Assembly: GCA_029168955.1 (NCBI GenBank)
Contig: JAPDOI010001357.1
Coordinates: 62,001 to 126,000, forward strand
Source: Aplectana chamaeleonis
Taxonomy: Eukaryota > Nematoda > Chromadorea > Rhabditida > Cosmocercidae
Reading direction: 5' to 3'
DNA length: 64,000 nucleotides
A model generated the notes under the pieces. The model saw only the letters and a list, made by a program, of their open reading frames with translations, made no database searches and was not told the DNA's origin. A program made the translations under genes and the position numbers. The first letter of the stretch is position 1. Each line of letters opens with the position of its first letter. This document shows positions 35,087-49,940 of this stretch, one piece after another.

Positions 35087-38000
35087 TGACTTACTTGACT
35101 TAATCGGTTGGCTTTCGCCTGACGCGGTCATTCCGCATCTTCACCGAGGTGTGCCGTCCTAGTAGTCATCCGTGTCCATTTTTCACGGTCTTCAGCCACA
35201 ATTTGAACACATTCCATCCAGCTGTCACTATTCCATTTTCTGCGAAACAAAACATCGCGCCTGAACTGTCTTTCGATGCCGAGTGACTTCAAATCCTCTT
35301 TAACCACATCCGTCCAGAACTTTCGCCTACGCCCAGGTGGCCGCGTTTCCAGACAGGATTTGGAAGCATTTTTAAAGCGTGTTGTACGAGACGATCCGGC
35401 GTTCTTCTTAGTATATGCCCGAGCAGTCGAAGTCGACTTTCCATTGCTGCTTGAGATGGCGTTAGGAGATGCTGGCACCTCCTCGTGTCAAGCGTTGACG
35501 TACTGCGTCGATTTCCTTGTAAAGGTCTTCGTTATGGCATACACGCGGCCAGAAATATCCAAGCAAACGCCTAAAAAGCTTCCTCTCCGTGCAATCCAAC
35601 CTTTCCATCTGCGTTTTCGGTGCTGCCCACGTCTCCGATCCGTACATCATGATAGGCGAATAGCGGATAGGTGGACGCGCAACTTGACTTCCCACGCGAT
35701 GGTGGTAGACCACAAACACTTGGTTAGAGAATTGAATGCAGACGTAGCTTTCGCATTATCGTTGTCGAATATCCGCTGCATAACTACCATCGTTCTTCAG
35801 CAAACAGCACAAATAACAGAAATCGTCCACCAGTTCGATACGTTGTCCGTCCACACAAACTCCAGTTGAAGGCTCCTGAGAGACCCACATCTGCTTGCAT
35901 TTGTCGGGACGAAGACGAAGTCCATAGGCTGCGGCATACTTCGAAACGAGGTTCACAATCCTTTGCAGTTTTGCGTTGTTTTCAGCGAATAACACAATGT
36001 CGTCGGCGTACTCCAGGTCGACAAGGGAGCGTCCTGATGGTGTGAGGATCACATCCTCAGGAAACTGTTCTGCAACTCTACGCATGATGTCATCAACGGC
36101 GAAGTTGAAAAGAAAGGTCCTGCAACGGCTCCGTCTTACTCCTGTTTTCACCTCGAAAGCTGACGTAAATCCGACAGGTGTACGAACTGCTGCTGTTGTT
36201 CCTTTGTTCATGTCCTCGATTAACCGAACATGCTTTTCCGACTCCATCTGCTCGCAGAGCATAGAGCAATTGATCACGATGAGGGAGAGTCGAACGCGGC
36301 TTCAAAGTCCAAAAAGCAAGCTGTAATGGCTTCGAAAACCGCTGCCACGATTCAATTACTCTTCTCACGACGACCACTTGGTGGATGGTCGATCTTCCAG
36401 GACGAAAACCGGCTTGCTCATCTCTGGTCGTTCCTTCACGATGTTTGATAAGTCGCTCGAGAATGATACGTTCTAAAACTTTGTACATGACACGAAGTAG
36501 AGAGATTCCTCTGTAGTTCTTAGCATCCGTGACGGATAGCTTCTGTGAAGAGGTACGATGATCGCATGTCTCCACGAATCGGGTATCCTTTCGCTCATCC
36601 ATATGGCACGGATGGTGTTGGTCATTTCACGAATCCCAGACGGAGGAAGAGCTTTCAGCATTTCAGCAGTGATGTTGTCATTCCACCTGCCTTCCATTCT
36701 TCATTTTCCGGACACAATCCAAAACTTCAGACTCAGTCGGCGGTTCCTGACTGACATCGTAATGTGCTCTCTGAGCATGCGGGAGCTCAGGTACTGATGG
36801 CGCTGGACGATTCAGTAGTGAACTGAAGTAATCCTTCCATATTGGCAGCGTCGCATCACCAACTGCAACTCCATTGGTAGTGTTCAAGACAGGAGAACAT
36901 ATCTTCATCTTCCCGCTATACTGTCGCAGCAACGTGTAGGCTTTCCTCGGATTCTTCTCCTCCCAAGCCTTCTCGAACCTCCTTAGCTCTACACGTCCAC
37001 CTCGTTCGCGGTCACTTTGAAGCTGCCGACGCAACTTCCTCCTCAGACGCTTCTCCTCCACGAAGTTTCCTGCAGTTCGAGAGCACATACTCTGTTGTAG
37101 GTAGATGTTGTTTCTTCTGAGACGTAGGCGAACTTCTTCTTAGGCTGTACAACCGGGAGTGCCTTTTTCGAAGCGTCCTGGATGCATTTGACAAAAGAAT
37201 CCGCGTCGCAAAGTTTCTTCTAGTCCGTACTCCGATGTGAATAGAAACGCGTTGTCGGAAATTCCTTCTGCACTCTTCATCTCTGAGACTTGTCATGTCA
37301 ATCCTCTGGAGAGGCTGAGCCCCTCGCTTCCTCTTATGAATCCTCGCAGTGAAGTTCAACAGAACAGGACGGTGATCCGAATCGAATGCGACATCCCCAC
37401 ACAGCTCTAGATCTTCGAATGTCCGATACTGGAATATTCTCGTCAGGACATAGTCAAGCTGTAGTTTCAAAGTTGTCATCTTCCGCTTCCGCTGCTCTTC
37501 TGGAGATAGCCGGGTTGGTCCCCGCCACGTAAGCTGATGGCGGCGATGATTCCTCTTGAATGTCGATGCAATAATCAGACCACTGCGTTCACAAAGTCGA
37601 CAAGGCGGTAGCCATTGTCCGATGTTTGCTCCACTGCAGAACCATTTACCGAGTACTTCTGGATTCCTGATCAAGTCCCATCTTCGCATTTGCGTCAATC
37701 CCCACGACAACAGCATGTTGACAAGGTATCCTGGCCAGCAACGTATTGAGTTCCTCATAAAACGCATCCTTCGAATTGTCTTCGGCGGTTTCAGTGGGCG
37801 CATGAGCACTCACTATCCACAGATTGAATCCTCTGTGATCCCGCAGTCGTACGAATGCATTCCGACACGACGTTGAGCCGAACTCCTTGACCATACCATT
37901 GAAATCCTTCCTTACAGCTATTGCACAGCCTCCCACTCTCCTATCGTCAGCGTTACCGCAGTAGATGGTGTACTCTCCGACGCTGATGACGGGTCTATCC

Positions 38001-38333
38001 TGAGGCGGGTTTCCTGCAAAGCAGCAAACGGTGCATGGAAATAGCCTGTAGTCTGATAGCGCAGTTTTTGGATATCACTCGACAGCGATCGACAGTTCAG
38101 GGTGGCGAAATTGTGGCTTGTGGCCAAAGACTCCATGACTCCCAGGTACGGATCCTAAGGTGTTATGGACCGGAGGCCTTAGTGTGCCGGACGGCGACAC
38201 CTTTATGCAATGTGCGGATACTTTCGCGATATAGTTGTGCACGCTATATCGCTCGAACGTTCCCTGTGTACACTTAAACGTCTGCTGGGTTCAGTAGAAG
38301 CAGGGGCACCAACGAGCAGGTACCAACAGACTA
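35087..38333 (-). mobile_element. RTE-clade non-LTR retrotransposon, copy 1
   Basis: A 3,247-bp insertion bounded by a perfect 12-bp duplication (TGTGCGAGTACT). Read on the minus strand it starts with gtctgttggtacctgctcg, encodes an endonuclease and reverse transcriptase, and ends cgattaagtcaagtaagtca, a short repeat-type tail as expected for RTE elements, which lack poly(A). The length matches full-length RTE elements of about 3.3 kb. It aligns end to end with copy 2 at 41454-44736. Both copies are coding-defective. Confidence 0.9.
35128..38136 (-). pseudogene. RTE endonuclease/reverse transcriptase, frameshifted
   Basis: One ~1,000-residue polyprotein broken into about nine frames. In order on the minus strand: an amino end starting MESLATSHNFATLNCRSL (38136); an apurinic-like endonuclease with GGCAIAVRKDF, IVSAHAPTE, VVGIDANAKMG (37936-37646) and DVAFDSDHRPVLLNF (about 37400); a linker with the KLRRQLQSDRE region (37088-36678); reverse transcriptase with DNITAEMLKALPPSGIREM, RIPDSWRHAIIVPLH, NYRGISLLRVMYKVLERI, AGFRPGRST and the catalytic LEYADDIVLFAE (about 36020-35985); and a carboxy part with GSETWAAPKTQMERLDCTER and RRKFWTDVVKEDL, ending RTAHLGEDAE. 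It would nick target DNA and copy its own RNA in place. The frameshifts make it inactive. Confidence 0.9.
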
Positions 38334-38345
38334 TGTGCGAGTACT
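38334..38345. repeat. 12-bp target-site duplication (right)
   Basis: TGTGCGAGTACT, second copy of the duplication made on insertion of RTE copy 1. Confidence 0.9.
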
Positions 38346-38531
38346 GGAGATAATAATTGGTGTCTCAGCGGGGTTTCGGCTGCCCCACCCTCGGAGGTAG
38401 GGTTGGCGAGGGAACGTTTTCTTCAGTGCTACCCCAACCCCTTCCCAGCCCTCGCGCTGCCATCATCAAACGCGCCGACTCCCCAAACTCTGCCTAGCCC
38501 CAACCTAACTCGCCGCGTACGTGCATGCCGC

Positions 38532-39623
38532 TCCGGCACTCAACGCGGTCAGATCGCCTACCACCATCTGCGGTCGCAAGAGGTTGGGCGTGGCCTCCAG
38601 CGCTTGGGCGTGACCAAATTCTGCAAAATTGGGTTCTTGAACCGGCGATGCTGCCGACATCTGATTCCTAGCTCAAGAATGCGTCGTATGTTTTCCTTGG
38701 AAATTGCTACCTATAAAAATACGGCTGATCTCGGTTGACATGCAGTGTACAGAGGAGAAATACCGTGATTGACTGACGTGGACGTGTCCCCTTTATACAC
38801 AGCAAAGACTAAGACTCATTTGGAAAATCGTTTTGTCATCGAGTTGAATGCGTTTCATGCACACACTGAACGTCTTATTTGTTAGGGCATGTGATGTGCC
38901 AACGCATACTGCGGCAAGGGGGAACTAGAATCGCCAGTGCGAACAGCGCCTGCTGTGTCTGTTCAGGGGCTTTCCTAAGAAACAGAGAGAGAGAGTGAGA
39001 GAGAAAGAGAGAGAAGGATGGCTGCTGAGTAGAACCAAAGCATTTGTGGTGCCTGCGTGGTTTTTAAAAGTCAGTATCGGAGATTGCTCCATCATCTCCT
39101 AGACGGAGGAAAAAATGTGACAGATGACGAAGGTGGGCGTAAGTGAAGAACATTAGGAAGCTGTCGAAAGCCTCACACGTCATATGGTCTTGGCTTCGCT
39201 CTACCTGATTTCAACCTGATTTTGTCCTCTAAAAAGTCCAGCTGCATAGACGATGTGAGATGTGGATAACCGACTATTCCGAGGAATGTTCTGGGGAGAC
39301 GTGATGTTTATGTTTGGCCGGTCCTCTGCTTCTAAGAAAGCTTATTCTGCTTTTGCTGTTGTTATAAGCTGGATCAGTCACTTTCAGTGTGGCATTTGAA
39401 AACCATCAACTTCTCCTGCAAGCGGGAAGATTTTTCGGTTAGTGAAAGATTCGCGCTTTGGAACTGTATACATTGTGGTGTAGGGTGACAAAGGCCTTTT
39501 TTCGCGGATATTTGCTTAGTTTTGAAATTTCGCTACTTGGCAGCAACAACATCGTGCTCAAGACCACAGAGTAACCCTACAAATGACCAATTCTGGACGA
39601 TTGCGTACTATCAGACTGCTTCA
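38532..39623. other. unassigned stretch with (GA)n tract
   Basis: A purine-rich (GA)n-like tract lies at 38983-39017. Otherwise no recognised gene or element; the frame at 38403-38738 straddles the foldback arm and has no domain. Confidence 0.35.
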
Positions 39624-39745
39624 GGCCGGGATTATACTTCCATTCACGAGCGACGCGACGCAATGTTTACCAGCAATACCGACCAAAAATCGGTACGCCC
39701 AATGTGCGCTGCCTCAGTCGCTAGTCGCGGAAAGTATGACCCCGG
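39624..39745. mobile_element. small foldback MITE
   Basis: The ends GGCCGGGATTATACTTCC and GGAAAGTATGACCCCGGC are near-perfect inverted repeats, and the inner words cgagcgacgcgacg and cgctagtcgcg also pair. About 122 bp. The flanks do not show a clear duplication, so the superfamily is open. Confidence 0.55.
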
Positions 39746-39787
39746 CATTAAAGGCGGCATAGGCGATCGTAGACGTGGTTGAGGTAA

Positions 39788-40195
39788 ATGCGGAAATAGA
39801 ATGGTTTGGCTCAGAACACAACGCCTATGCATTCTGAAGCGTTAAAAACGACCCACGATGCCGCTACACGAATAAGATGTTGGCCTCTCCCCTGTATTTT
39901 TCCGCTCCTCTATTTGTCGTCCTTCTCCAGAACAGGCATGCTGGGCCACTCCCACCGTCGTCGATGTATGTGGTTTACTTATTGTACTTATTCTACCCCC
40001 CCCCCCACATACATCGACAACGGTGAAAATGGCCAGCACCCCTGTTTTGGAGAACAGCAATTACATGGGGGCGGGCAGATACAGGGGCGGGGCCAACTTC
40101 TAACTCGTGAAGCGTTATTGTGGGTCGTTTTTGACGCTTCAAAATGCGTAGGCGTTGTGTTCTGAGCCATACCATTCTATTCCCGTAGTTTTTCC
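39788..40195. mobile_element. foldback related to the MITE at 63491
   Basis: Arms about 39790-39975 and 40010-40195 are reverse complements: tggctcagaacacaacgcc faces ggcgttgtgttctgagcca; the centre ccaccgtcgtcgatgtatgtgg faces its complement around a C run. The body matches 63540-63930 (agcgttaaaaacgac, cgggcagatacaggggcgggg). The outermost TTAA-type termini seen at 63491-63962 are not preserved here. Confidence 0.75.
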
Positions 40196-40945
40196 CATCA
40201 TTGAAAAAATCGGGTTAATAACTGGAACAATGGAATCATTCACGGACGTCTACACTTGTATTATATCTAATTAACGAGCAAAATTTGAAGTCCCAAAAAA
40301 ATTAGAGAGTTGGAAATTTTCATGAAAATTCAATTTTTTTTTAATCTGAAAATTTTTGGCGAACTCTGCATTTAGTTTTGTTTATACCGAAGCGAAGCTT
40401 GCGTCAATACAAAGTTGCAGGCAACCGCTGTCGCGATACGCAATGCGAGCAAAATCGGGATTATCCGTGGTCCCATCACAATTGTCTCCGTGCTTTGTGC
40501 TGTAAAGCGCAATACAACTATGTGCATGTAATTTTCCCAATCGTTTACTAAAGAAATTGTTGCTAAAGTGGTCATTTTCCTTTCCGATAGCTCTTTTCTG
40601 TGAGGAGACGTCTTTTTCCTTCGTTTTTTTATGTGAGCGTTCGATTTCTCTGCTGTAGCTATATAAAAAGTGTAAAAACGGCACCATCTCGTATCAGTTT
40701 CTCTCACCATTGTCATTTATATTACTTCCTTATTCTCATAGATTCACATTCAGATGGTATCGAATATTTTAGTTCCGTAAACGACTTTAGCCTGAAGTGA
40801 TGCTTTGCAGTATAAAATTGTTCGTCCTTTGATGGTGAAATTTCTATGTAAAATACGCTACAGTGTGCCTAGTGTCTTCATATTTCTAAATCATCTCAAA
40901 AGGTGTCTTTATGACCAGTCGGTGAAATAGCAGCTTTGCACTTAG
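40196..40945. other. unassigned AT-rich stretch
   Basis: No gene or repeat recognised. Frames on the minus strand at 40372-40716 overlap each other and show no domain. Confidence 0.3.
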
Positions 40946-41444
40946 CCAATAGTTCGTTTGTGTTTTTCTTTTATTTTGACTTCACCAAGGCTTTCGATAA
41001 GGTTCCCCATGATAGTTGTTGCAAAAACTTTCACTTGTTGGTATGCATCCGCGAATTGTCTCATGGATTTCGTCATTTTTGACTGATAGGGCGTTTTCTG
41101 TCCGCGTTAACTCGTCCTTTTCGAGTCCGCGACCCGTTCATAGCGGAGTCCCACAAGGAGGAGTTCTTTCTCCCATCCTTTTCAACATCTACACGTATGA
41201 AATCGCGAATTTGATCACTCACTTCGGCACCGGGTTCAGTGCTTTTGCTGATGATATCAAAATTTATCATGAGGTTACTTCCCCTGGGGGCTGTGAATCT
41301 TTACAGCAATCAGTCAATGCTATCAGCATGTGGTCTCATGATTGGGATTTGCCCCTGTCTAAGGAAAAGACCGAAATTCTCCACCTCGGTGCCAACAATC
41401 ATAACTTCAATTATAACATTGAAGGGACTCCCATTGAGATTGCT

Positions 41445-41453
41445 AATCAAATA
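41445..41453. repeat. 9-bp target-site duplication (left)
   Basis: AATCAAATA, identical to 44737-44745. It belongs to the interrupted LINE frame (A-N-Q-I). Confidence 0.92.
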
Positions 41454-44400
41454 TTGGGGGTGTGTATACAAGTCTGTTGGTACCTGCTCGTTGGTGCCCC
41501 TGCTTCTACTGAACCCAGCAGACGTTTGAGTGTACACAGGGACCGTTCGAGCGATATAGCGTGCACAACTATATCGCGAAAGTATCCCGCACATTGCATA
41601 AAGGTGTCGCCGTCCGGCACACTAAGGCCTCTGGTCCATAACACCTTAGGATCCGTACCTAGGGAGTCATGGAGTCTTTGGCCACAAGCCACAATTTCGC
41701 CACCCTGAACTGTCGATCGCTGTCGAGTGATATCCAAAAACTGCGCTATCCAGACTTCTGAGCTATTTCCATGCACCGTTGCTGCTTTGCAGGAAACCCG
41801 CCTCAGCTGATAGACCCGTCATCAGCGTCGGAGAGTACACCATCTACTGCGGTAACGCTGACGATAGGAGAGTGGGAGGCTGTGCAATAGCTGTAAGGAA
41901 GGATTTCAATGGTATGGTCAAGGAGTTCGGCTCAACGTCGTGTCGGAATGCATTCGTACGACTGCGGGATCACAGAGGATTCAATCTGTGGATAGTGAGT
42001 GCTCATGCGCCCACTGAAACCGCCGAAGACAATTCGAAGGATGCGTTTTATGAGGAACTCAATACGTTGCTGGCCAGGATACCTTGTCAACATGCTGTTG
42101 TCGTGGGGATTGACGCAAATGCGAAGATGGGACTTGATCAGGAATCCGAAGTACTCGGTAAATGGTTCTACCCAGTGGAGCAAACATCGGACAATGGCTA
42201 CACGCCTTGTCGACTTTTTGTGAACGCAGTGGTCTGATTATTGCATCGACATTCAAGAGGAATCATCGCCGCCATCAGCTTACGTGGCAGGGACCAACCC
42301 GGCTATCTCCAGAAGAGCAGCGGAAGCGGAAGATGACAACTTTGAAACTACAGCTTGACTATGTCCTGACGAGGAATATTCCAGTATCGGACATTCGAAG
42401 ATCTAGAGCTGTGTGGGATGTCGCATTCGATTCGGATCACCGTCCTGTTCTGTTGAACTTCACTGCAGAGGATTCATAAGAGGAAGCGAGGGGCTCAGCC
42501 TCTCCAGAGGATTGACATGACAAGTCTCAGAGATGAAGAGTGCAGAAGGAATTTCCCGACAACGCGTTTCTATTCACATCGGAGTACGGACTAAGAAGAA
42601 ACTTTGCGACGCGGATTCTTTTGTCAAATGCATCAGGACGCTTCGAAAGAGGCACTCCCGGTTGTACAGCCTAAGAAGAAGTTCGCCTACGTCTCAGAAG
42701 AAACAACATCTACCTACAACAGAGTATGTGCTCTCCGAACTGCAGGGAAACTTCGTGGAGGAGAAGCGTCTGAGGAGGAAGTTGCGTCGGCAGCTTCAAA
42801 GTGACCGCGAACAGAGTGGACGTGTAGAGCTAAGGAGTTCGAGAAGGCTTGGGAGGAGAAGAATCCGAAGAAAGCCTACACGTTGCTGCGACAGTATAGC
42901 GAAGGGAAGATGAAGAGATGTTCTCCTGTCTTGAACACTACCAATGGAGTTGCAGTTGGTGATGCGACGCTGCCAATATGGAAGGATTACTTCAGTTCAC
43001 TACTGAACCGTCCAGCGCCATCAGTACACCTGAGCTCCCGCATGTTCAGCGAGCACATTACGATGTCAGTGAGGAACCGCCGACTGAGTCTGAAGTTTTG
43101 GATTGTGTCCGGAAAATGAAGAATGGAAAGGCAGGTGGAGATGACAACATCACTGCTGAAATGCTGAAAGCTCTTCCTCCGTCTGGGATTCGTGAAATGA
43201 CCAACACCATCCGTGCCATATGGATGAGCGAAAGGATACCCGATTCGTGGAGACATGCGATCATCGTACCTCTTCACAAGAAGCTATCCGTCACGGATCC
43301 TAAGAACTACAGAGGAATCTCTCTACTTCGTGTCATGTACAGGTTTTAGAACGTATCATTCTCGAGCGACTTATCAAACATCGTGAAGGAACGACCAGAG
43401 ATGAGCAAGCTCGGTTTTCGACCTGGAAGATCGACCATCGACCAAGTGTTCGTCGTGAGAAGAGTAATTGAATCGTGGCAGCGGTTTTCGAAGCCATTAC
43501 AGCTTGCTTTTGGACTTTGAAGCCGCGTTCGACTCTCCTCATCGTGATCGATTGCTCAATGCTCTGCGAGCAGATGGAGTCCCCGGAAAAGTATGTTCGG
43601 TTAATCGAGGACATGAACAAAGGAACAACAGCAGCAGTTCGTACACCCTGTCGGATTTACGTCAGCTTTCGAGGTGAAAACAGGAGTAAGGCAAGGAGCC
43701 GTTGCAGGACCTTTTCTTTTCAACTTCGCCGTTGATGACATCATGCGTAGAGTTGCAGAACAGTTTCACTGCGGATGTGATCCTAACACCATCAGGACGC
43801 TCCCTTGTCGACCTGGAGTACGCCGACGACATTGTGTTATTCGTTGAAAACAACGCAAAACTGCAAGGATTGTGAACCTCGTTTCGAAGCTGCCGCAGCC
43901 TATGGACTTCGTCTTCGTCCCGACAAATGCAAGCAGATGTGGGTCTCAAGAGGCCTTCAACTGGAGTTTGTGTGGACGGACAACGTATCGAACTGGTGGA
44001 CGATTTCTGTTATTTAGGCTGTTTGCTGAAGAACGATGGTAGTTATGCAGCGGATATTCGACAACGATGTGCGAAAGCTACGTCTGCATTCAATTCTCTA
44101 ACCAAGTGTTTGTGGTCTACCACCATCGCGAAGGAAGTCAAGTTGCGCGTCTACCTATCCGCTATTCGCCCTATCATGATGTACGGATCGGAGACGTGGG
44201 CAGCACCGAAAACGCAGATGGAAAGGTTGGATTGCACGGAGAGGAAGCTTTAGGCGTTTGCTTGGATATTTCTGGCCGCGTGTATGCCGCATAACGAAGA
44301 CCTTTACAGAAATCGACGCAGTACATCAACGCTTGACACGAGGAGGTGCCAGCATCTCCCCAACGCCATCTCAAGCAGCAATGGAAAGTCGACTTCGACT

Positions 44401-44736
44401 GCTCGGGCATATACTAAGAAGAACGCCGGATCGTCTCGTACAACACGCTTTAAAAATGCTTCCAAATCCTGTCTGGAAACGGCCACCTGGGCGTAGGCGA
44501 AAGTTCTGGACGGATGTGGTTAAAGAGGATTTAAAGTCACTCGGCATCGAAAGACAGTTCAGGCGCGATGTTTCGTTTCGCAGGAAATGGAATAGTGACA
44601 GCTGGATGGAATGTGTTCAAATTGTGGCTGAAGACCGTGAAAAATGGACACGGCTGACTACTAGGACGGCACACCTCGGTGAAGATGCGGAATGACCGCG
44701 TCAGGCGAAAGCCAACCGATTAAAGAGTAAAGAAAG
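41454..44736 (+). mobile_element. RTE-clade non-LTR retrotransposon, copy 2
   Basis: A 3,283-bp element between perfect 9-bp repeats AATCAAATA. The first ~20 bp (ttgggggtgtgtatacaa) are not in copy 1; from gtctgttggtacctgctcg onward the two copies align to the end. The 3' end reads accgattaaagagtaaagaaag. Removal of the element and one repeat joins the reverse transcriptase frame of the host LINE with no base to spare, which proves both boundaries. Confidence 0.95.
41669..44695 (+). pseudogene. RTE endonuclease/reverse transcriptase, frameshifted
   Basis: Starts ATG with MESLATSHNFATLNCRSL as in copy 1, soon disrupted (a stop at about 41760). The endonuclease region is long and clean at 41820-42190 (VISVGEYTIYCG, GGCAIAVRKDF, IVSAHAPTETAED, VVVGIDANAKMG) and ends with DVAFDSDHRPVLLNF near 42420. 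The reverse transcriptase includes GGDDNITAEMLKALPPSG, RIPDSWRHAIIVPLHKKL (to 43349), a split LDFEAAFDSPHRDRLLNALR (about 43510-43570) and LEYADDIVLF (about 43812). The carboxy part runs from PIMMYGSETWAAPKTQME to RTAHLGEDAE at 44695. About eight frameshifts or stops; inactive. Some segments are intact where copy 1 is broken, so the copies decayed independently. Confidence 0.92.
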
Positions 44737-44745
44737 AATCAAATA
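44737..44745. repeat. 9-bp target-site duplication (right)
   Basis: AATCAAATA, followed directly by actgatcttggtttcgtc, the resumed host LINE frame. Confidence 0.92.
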
Positions 44746-45552
44746 ACTGATCTTGGTTTCGTCATCACCGGGAGTCTTAGCTTCGATGTGCATTGTGAGA
44801 CTACATCGAGGAAAGCTACTTGTGCAGTGAACAAAATATTCAGAGCTTTGGCAACACGTAATCCATCTGTGCTTATAAGAGCCTACACCACCTACGTGAG
44901 GCCAATTCTTGAATATGGCACGCAGGTTTTAATCCCTACAAAGTGAAGGACATCAACTGTTTGGTGAAAGTCCAAAGCAACTTCACAAGGAAATTGTTTA
45001 TTAGGATGCATGGTTTCGTTTATGGCCGCATACCCGATTCCGTGCAGAGAAATGAGCTATTTCATTTGAAACCGTTATCCCTCAGAAGAGTAGAGAATGA
45101 CTTACTTCTTCTCCACAAGATCCTGTTTGGCGTAGATTTCGGTCTTAAACCTGAGGACCTTGTGACAACGAGAGAGTCAACCACTAGGGGTGGCCCCATC
45201 AAACTCCACCGTTACACATCTAACCTCAACTGCAGGCGTCACTTTTTCATTAACAGAACAATAACCATTTTTGAGAACCTTGGTAGAAATCATTCCATTC
45301 CTTCCAACTTTACGTCATTCAAAAATTTCATTCGAGAAAAATTTGAGCAGGCTGATCGTACTAGTAGCCCTTCCTGCCTGACTGGATAGCTTTTGATTCC
45401 TTTCTTTGGGTTGATTATTACAGCAATGTGCTTTTCTTTTCTGTTCCGCTATGTTGTTTTTTCTAGTTTCCGTGCTTTCAACTTCCTATGGTTCATTCGT
45501 ATTTCGCGGTCGTTTTGAACATTGTTTTTGACTACATAGGCTTGCCTATGTA

Positions 45553-48809
<3,257 letters not shown>

Positions 48810-49364
48810 CAGGGCTGTGCGGAAATCATTTTCAAGATTTTCGGAAACGGAAACGGAAGAAAAATGGCCAAAAAACGCCGGAAACGGAAATTCGGAAACG
48901 GAAACGGAAGAGACCAAAAATTATGGTTTGTCCCATTCTCATGTTTCGTCGCTGCTCATTCCTTACAGGTCTGATTCGATAACCTATGGGTTCAGTTAAT
49001 AACCTAATAATTATTCAAACTACATGGATTCTCTACAAGGCAATCCACGATTTGAAATCGTCGCCCCTGAAAAATCGTCAAGGCAGTTTCAAAAATTACT
49101 CAGTACACGTCGCTGCCCCTTTCGAAGCAGTTTACAGCCTGTTCCACAGCAAGGAGTCCAGGCTGTAGCAGGTGTAGATGAAGCGGGCGTCCGCGTCGCG
49201 TGTTCAACGCTGATCAGAAGTCAATCTTCAGATTCTCACTGACGCTTTTTTGGGTTTTATTTTGAACCATAATTGCCTAGCGGAGCGAATGCCGCACAAT
49301 TGAAATTTTAAAAAAATAAAGCTTCTTAGCGAGAATAAGAACATTCTAAACATAAAAAAGGGAT
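48810..49364. mobile_element. hAT-like terminus and unassigned remainder
   Basis: Starts CAGGGCTGTGCGGAAAT, like the CAGGGGTGTGCGGCAA end at 49941, followed by repeated GGAAACGGAAACGGAA words (48840-48910). The complementary end was not found before P3 sequence starts near 49365, so the element is truncated. The frames at 48986-49242 have no recognised domain. Confidence 0.5.
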
Positions 49365-49511
49365 AGCGAAATTGAATTTTCTTCAAAATTTCTTAGTTTG
49401 GACTCCATCTCAGACGCCTCTTGAAACTACTTATTTTTCAAACTCCATTCATAAAATTCTAATGAAATCAGGAAATCCACAATTTCTTCGGCCACCAAAG
49501 TACTAGCCGTT

Positions 49512-49776
49512 ATAGTGAGGGCCGAATATTTTTTTGTTATTTGAGTTTTTTTTGTTTATTTATCAGTTATTTGAAAATGTTCGAATATTCGATTTTTTTT
49601 TCGAATAAGGGACAATTGTGATTCCGTGAATGCATGCGAAGATTTCTACTCTGCCATCAATTATGGAAAGCTTGAGTACTGCTCGATGTCTGGAAATGAA
49701 AAACAGCGCGAAGCCATTCTGGCTATGAAGCAAAAAAAATTATTGATTGAATTAATCGAAATTATTCGATCCTCAC
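49512..49776. mobile_element. Mutator-like MITE in P3 left arm
   Basis: The same element as at 15675, about 60 bp longer, with start ATAGTGAGGGCCGAATA after ACTAGCCGTT (49502-49511). The right end has lost a few bases: cctcact runs straight into agccgct. The extra inner part gives an open stretch (NACEDFYSAINYGKLEYCSM) of unknown meaning. Confidence 0.75.
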
Positions 49777-49932
49777 TAGCCGCTAAAGTCTCACCACCTT
49801 TGCGTAGAGCCATGTTCACAGGGCTCTCGCGGCCGTTGCAGGCGCCGTCAGCCGGAATCATCCCGCTGTCCTAGACTGACCTTAGAACATATCTGGATAC
49901 GGCCTTCACTCCTTCTCAATACCGCTTTGTGC

Positions 49933-49940
49933 TTCAGAAA
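49933..49940. repeat. 8-bp target-site duplication (left)
   Basis: TTCAGAAA, identical to 52892-52899. The empty site gcttcagaaagcg is preserved, in complement, in the P3 right arm near 54985. Confidence 0.9.

Larger units (their letters stand above)
35003..38531. mobile_element. small foldback interrupted by RTE copy 1
   Basis: 35003-35072 and 38467-38531 are reverse complements (gcatgcacgtac, cgagttaggttggggct, gtcggcgcgtt). With the RTE removed, they form a ~340-bp foldback with a ~135-base loop. The RTE landed near the edge of the left arm. Confidence 0.75.
40960..45389 (+). pseudogene. CR1/Jockey-like reverse transcriptase remnant
   Basis: The frame has the A block DFTKAFDKVPHDS (40978-41016), then a one-base deletion near 41015, then QKLSLVGMHPRIVSWISSFL, the B block GVPQGGVLSPILFNIYTYEI (about 41145-41205) and the catalytic FADD box in GFSAFADDIKIYHEV (about 41230-41275). 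It breaks off after IEIANQ at 41453. Beyond the RTE it continues ITDLGFVITGSLSF (44743 on), RALATRNPSVLIRAY and YVRPILEYGTQV. After a second one-base loss near 44931 it runs KDINCLVKVQSNFTRKLF to the stop at 45389. The FADD box and DFTKAFDKVPH distinguish it from the YADD-type RTE protein. Inactive. Confidence 0.88.

Noticed and set aside
35276..35869. 197-codon plus-strand frame
   Set aside because: Antisense shadow of the RTE carboxy-terminal region.
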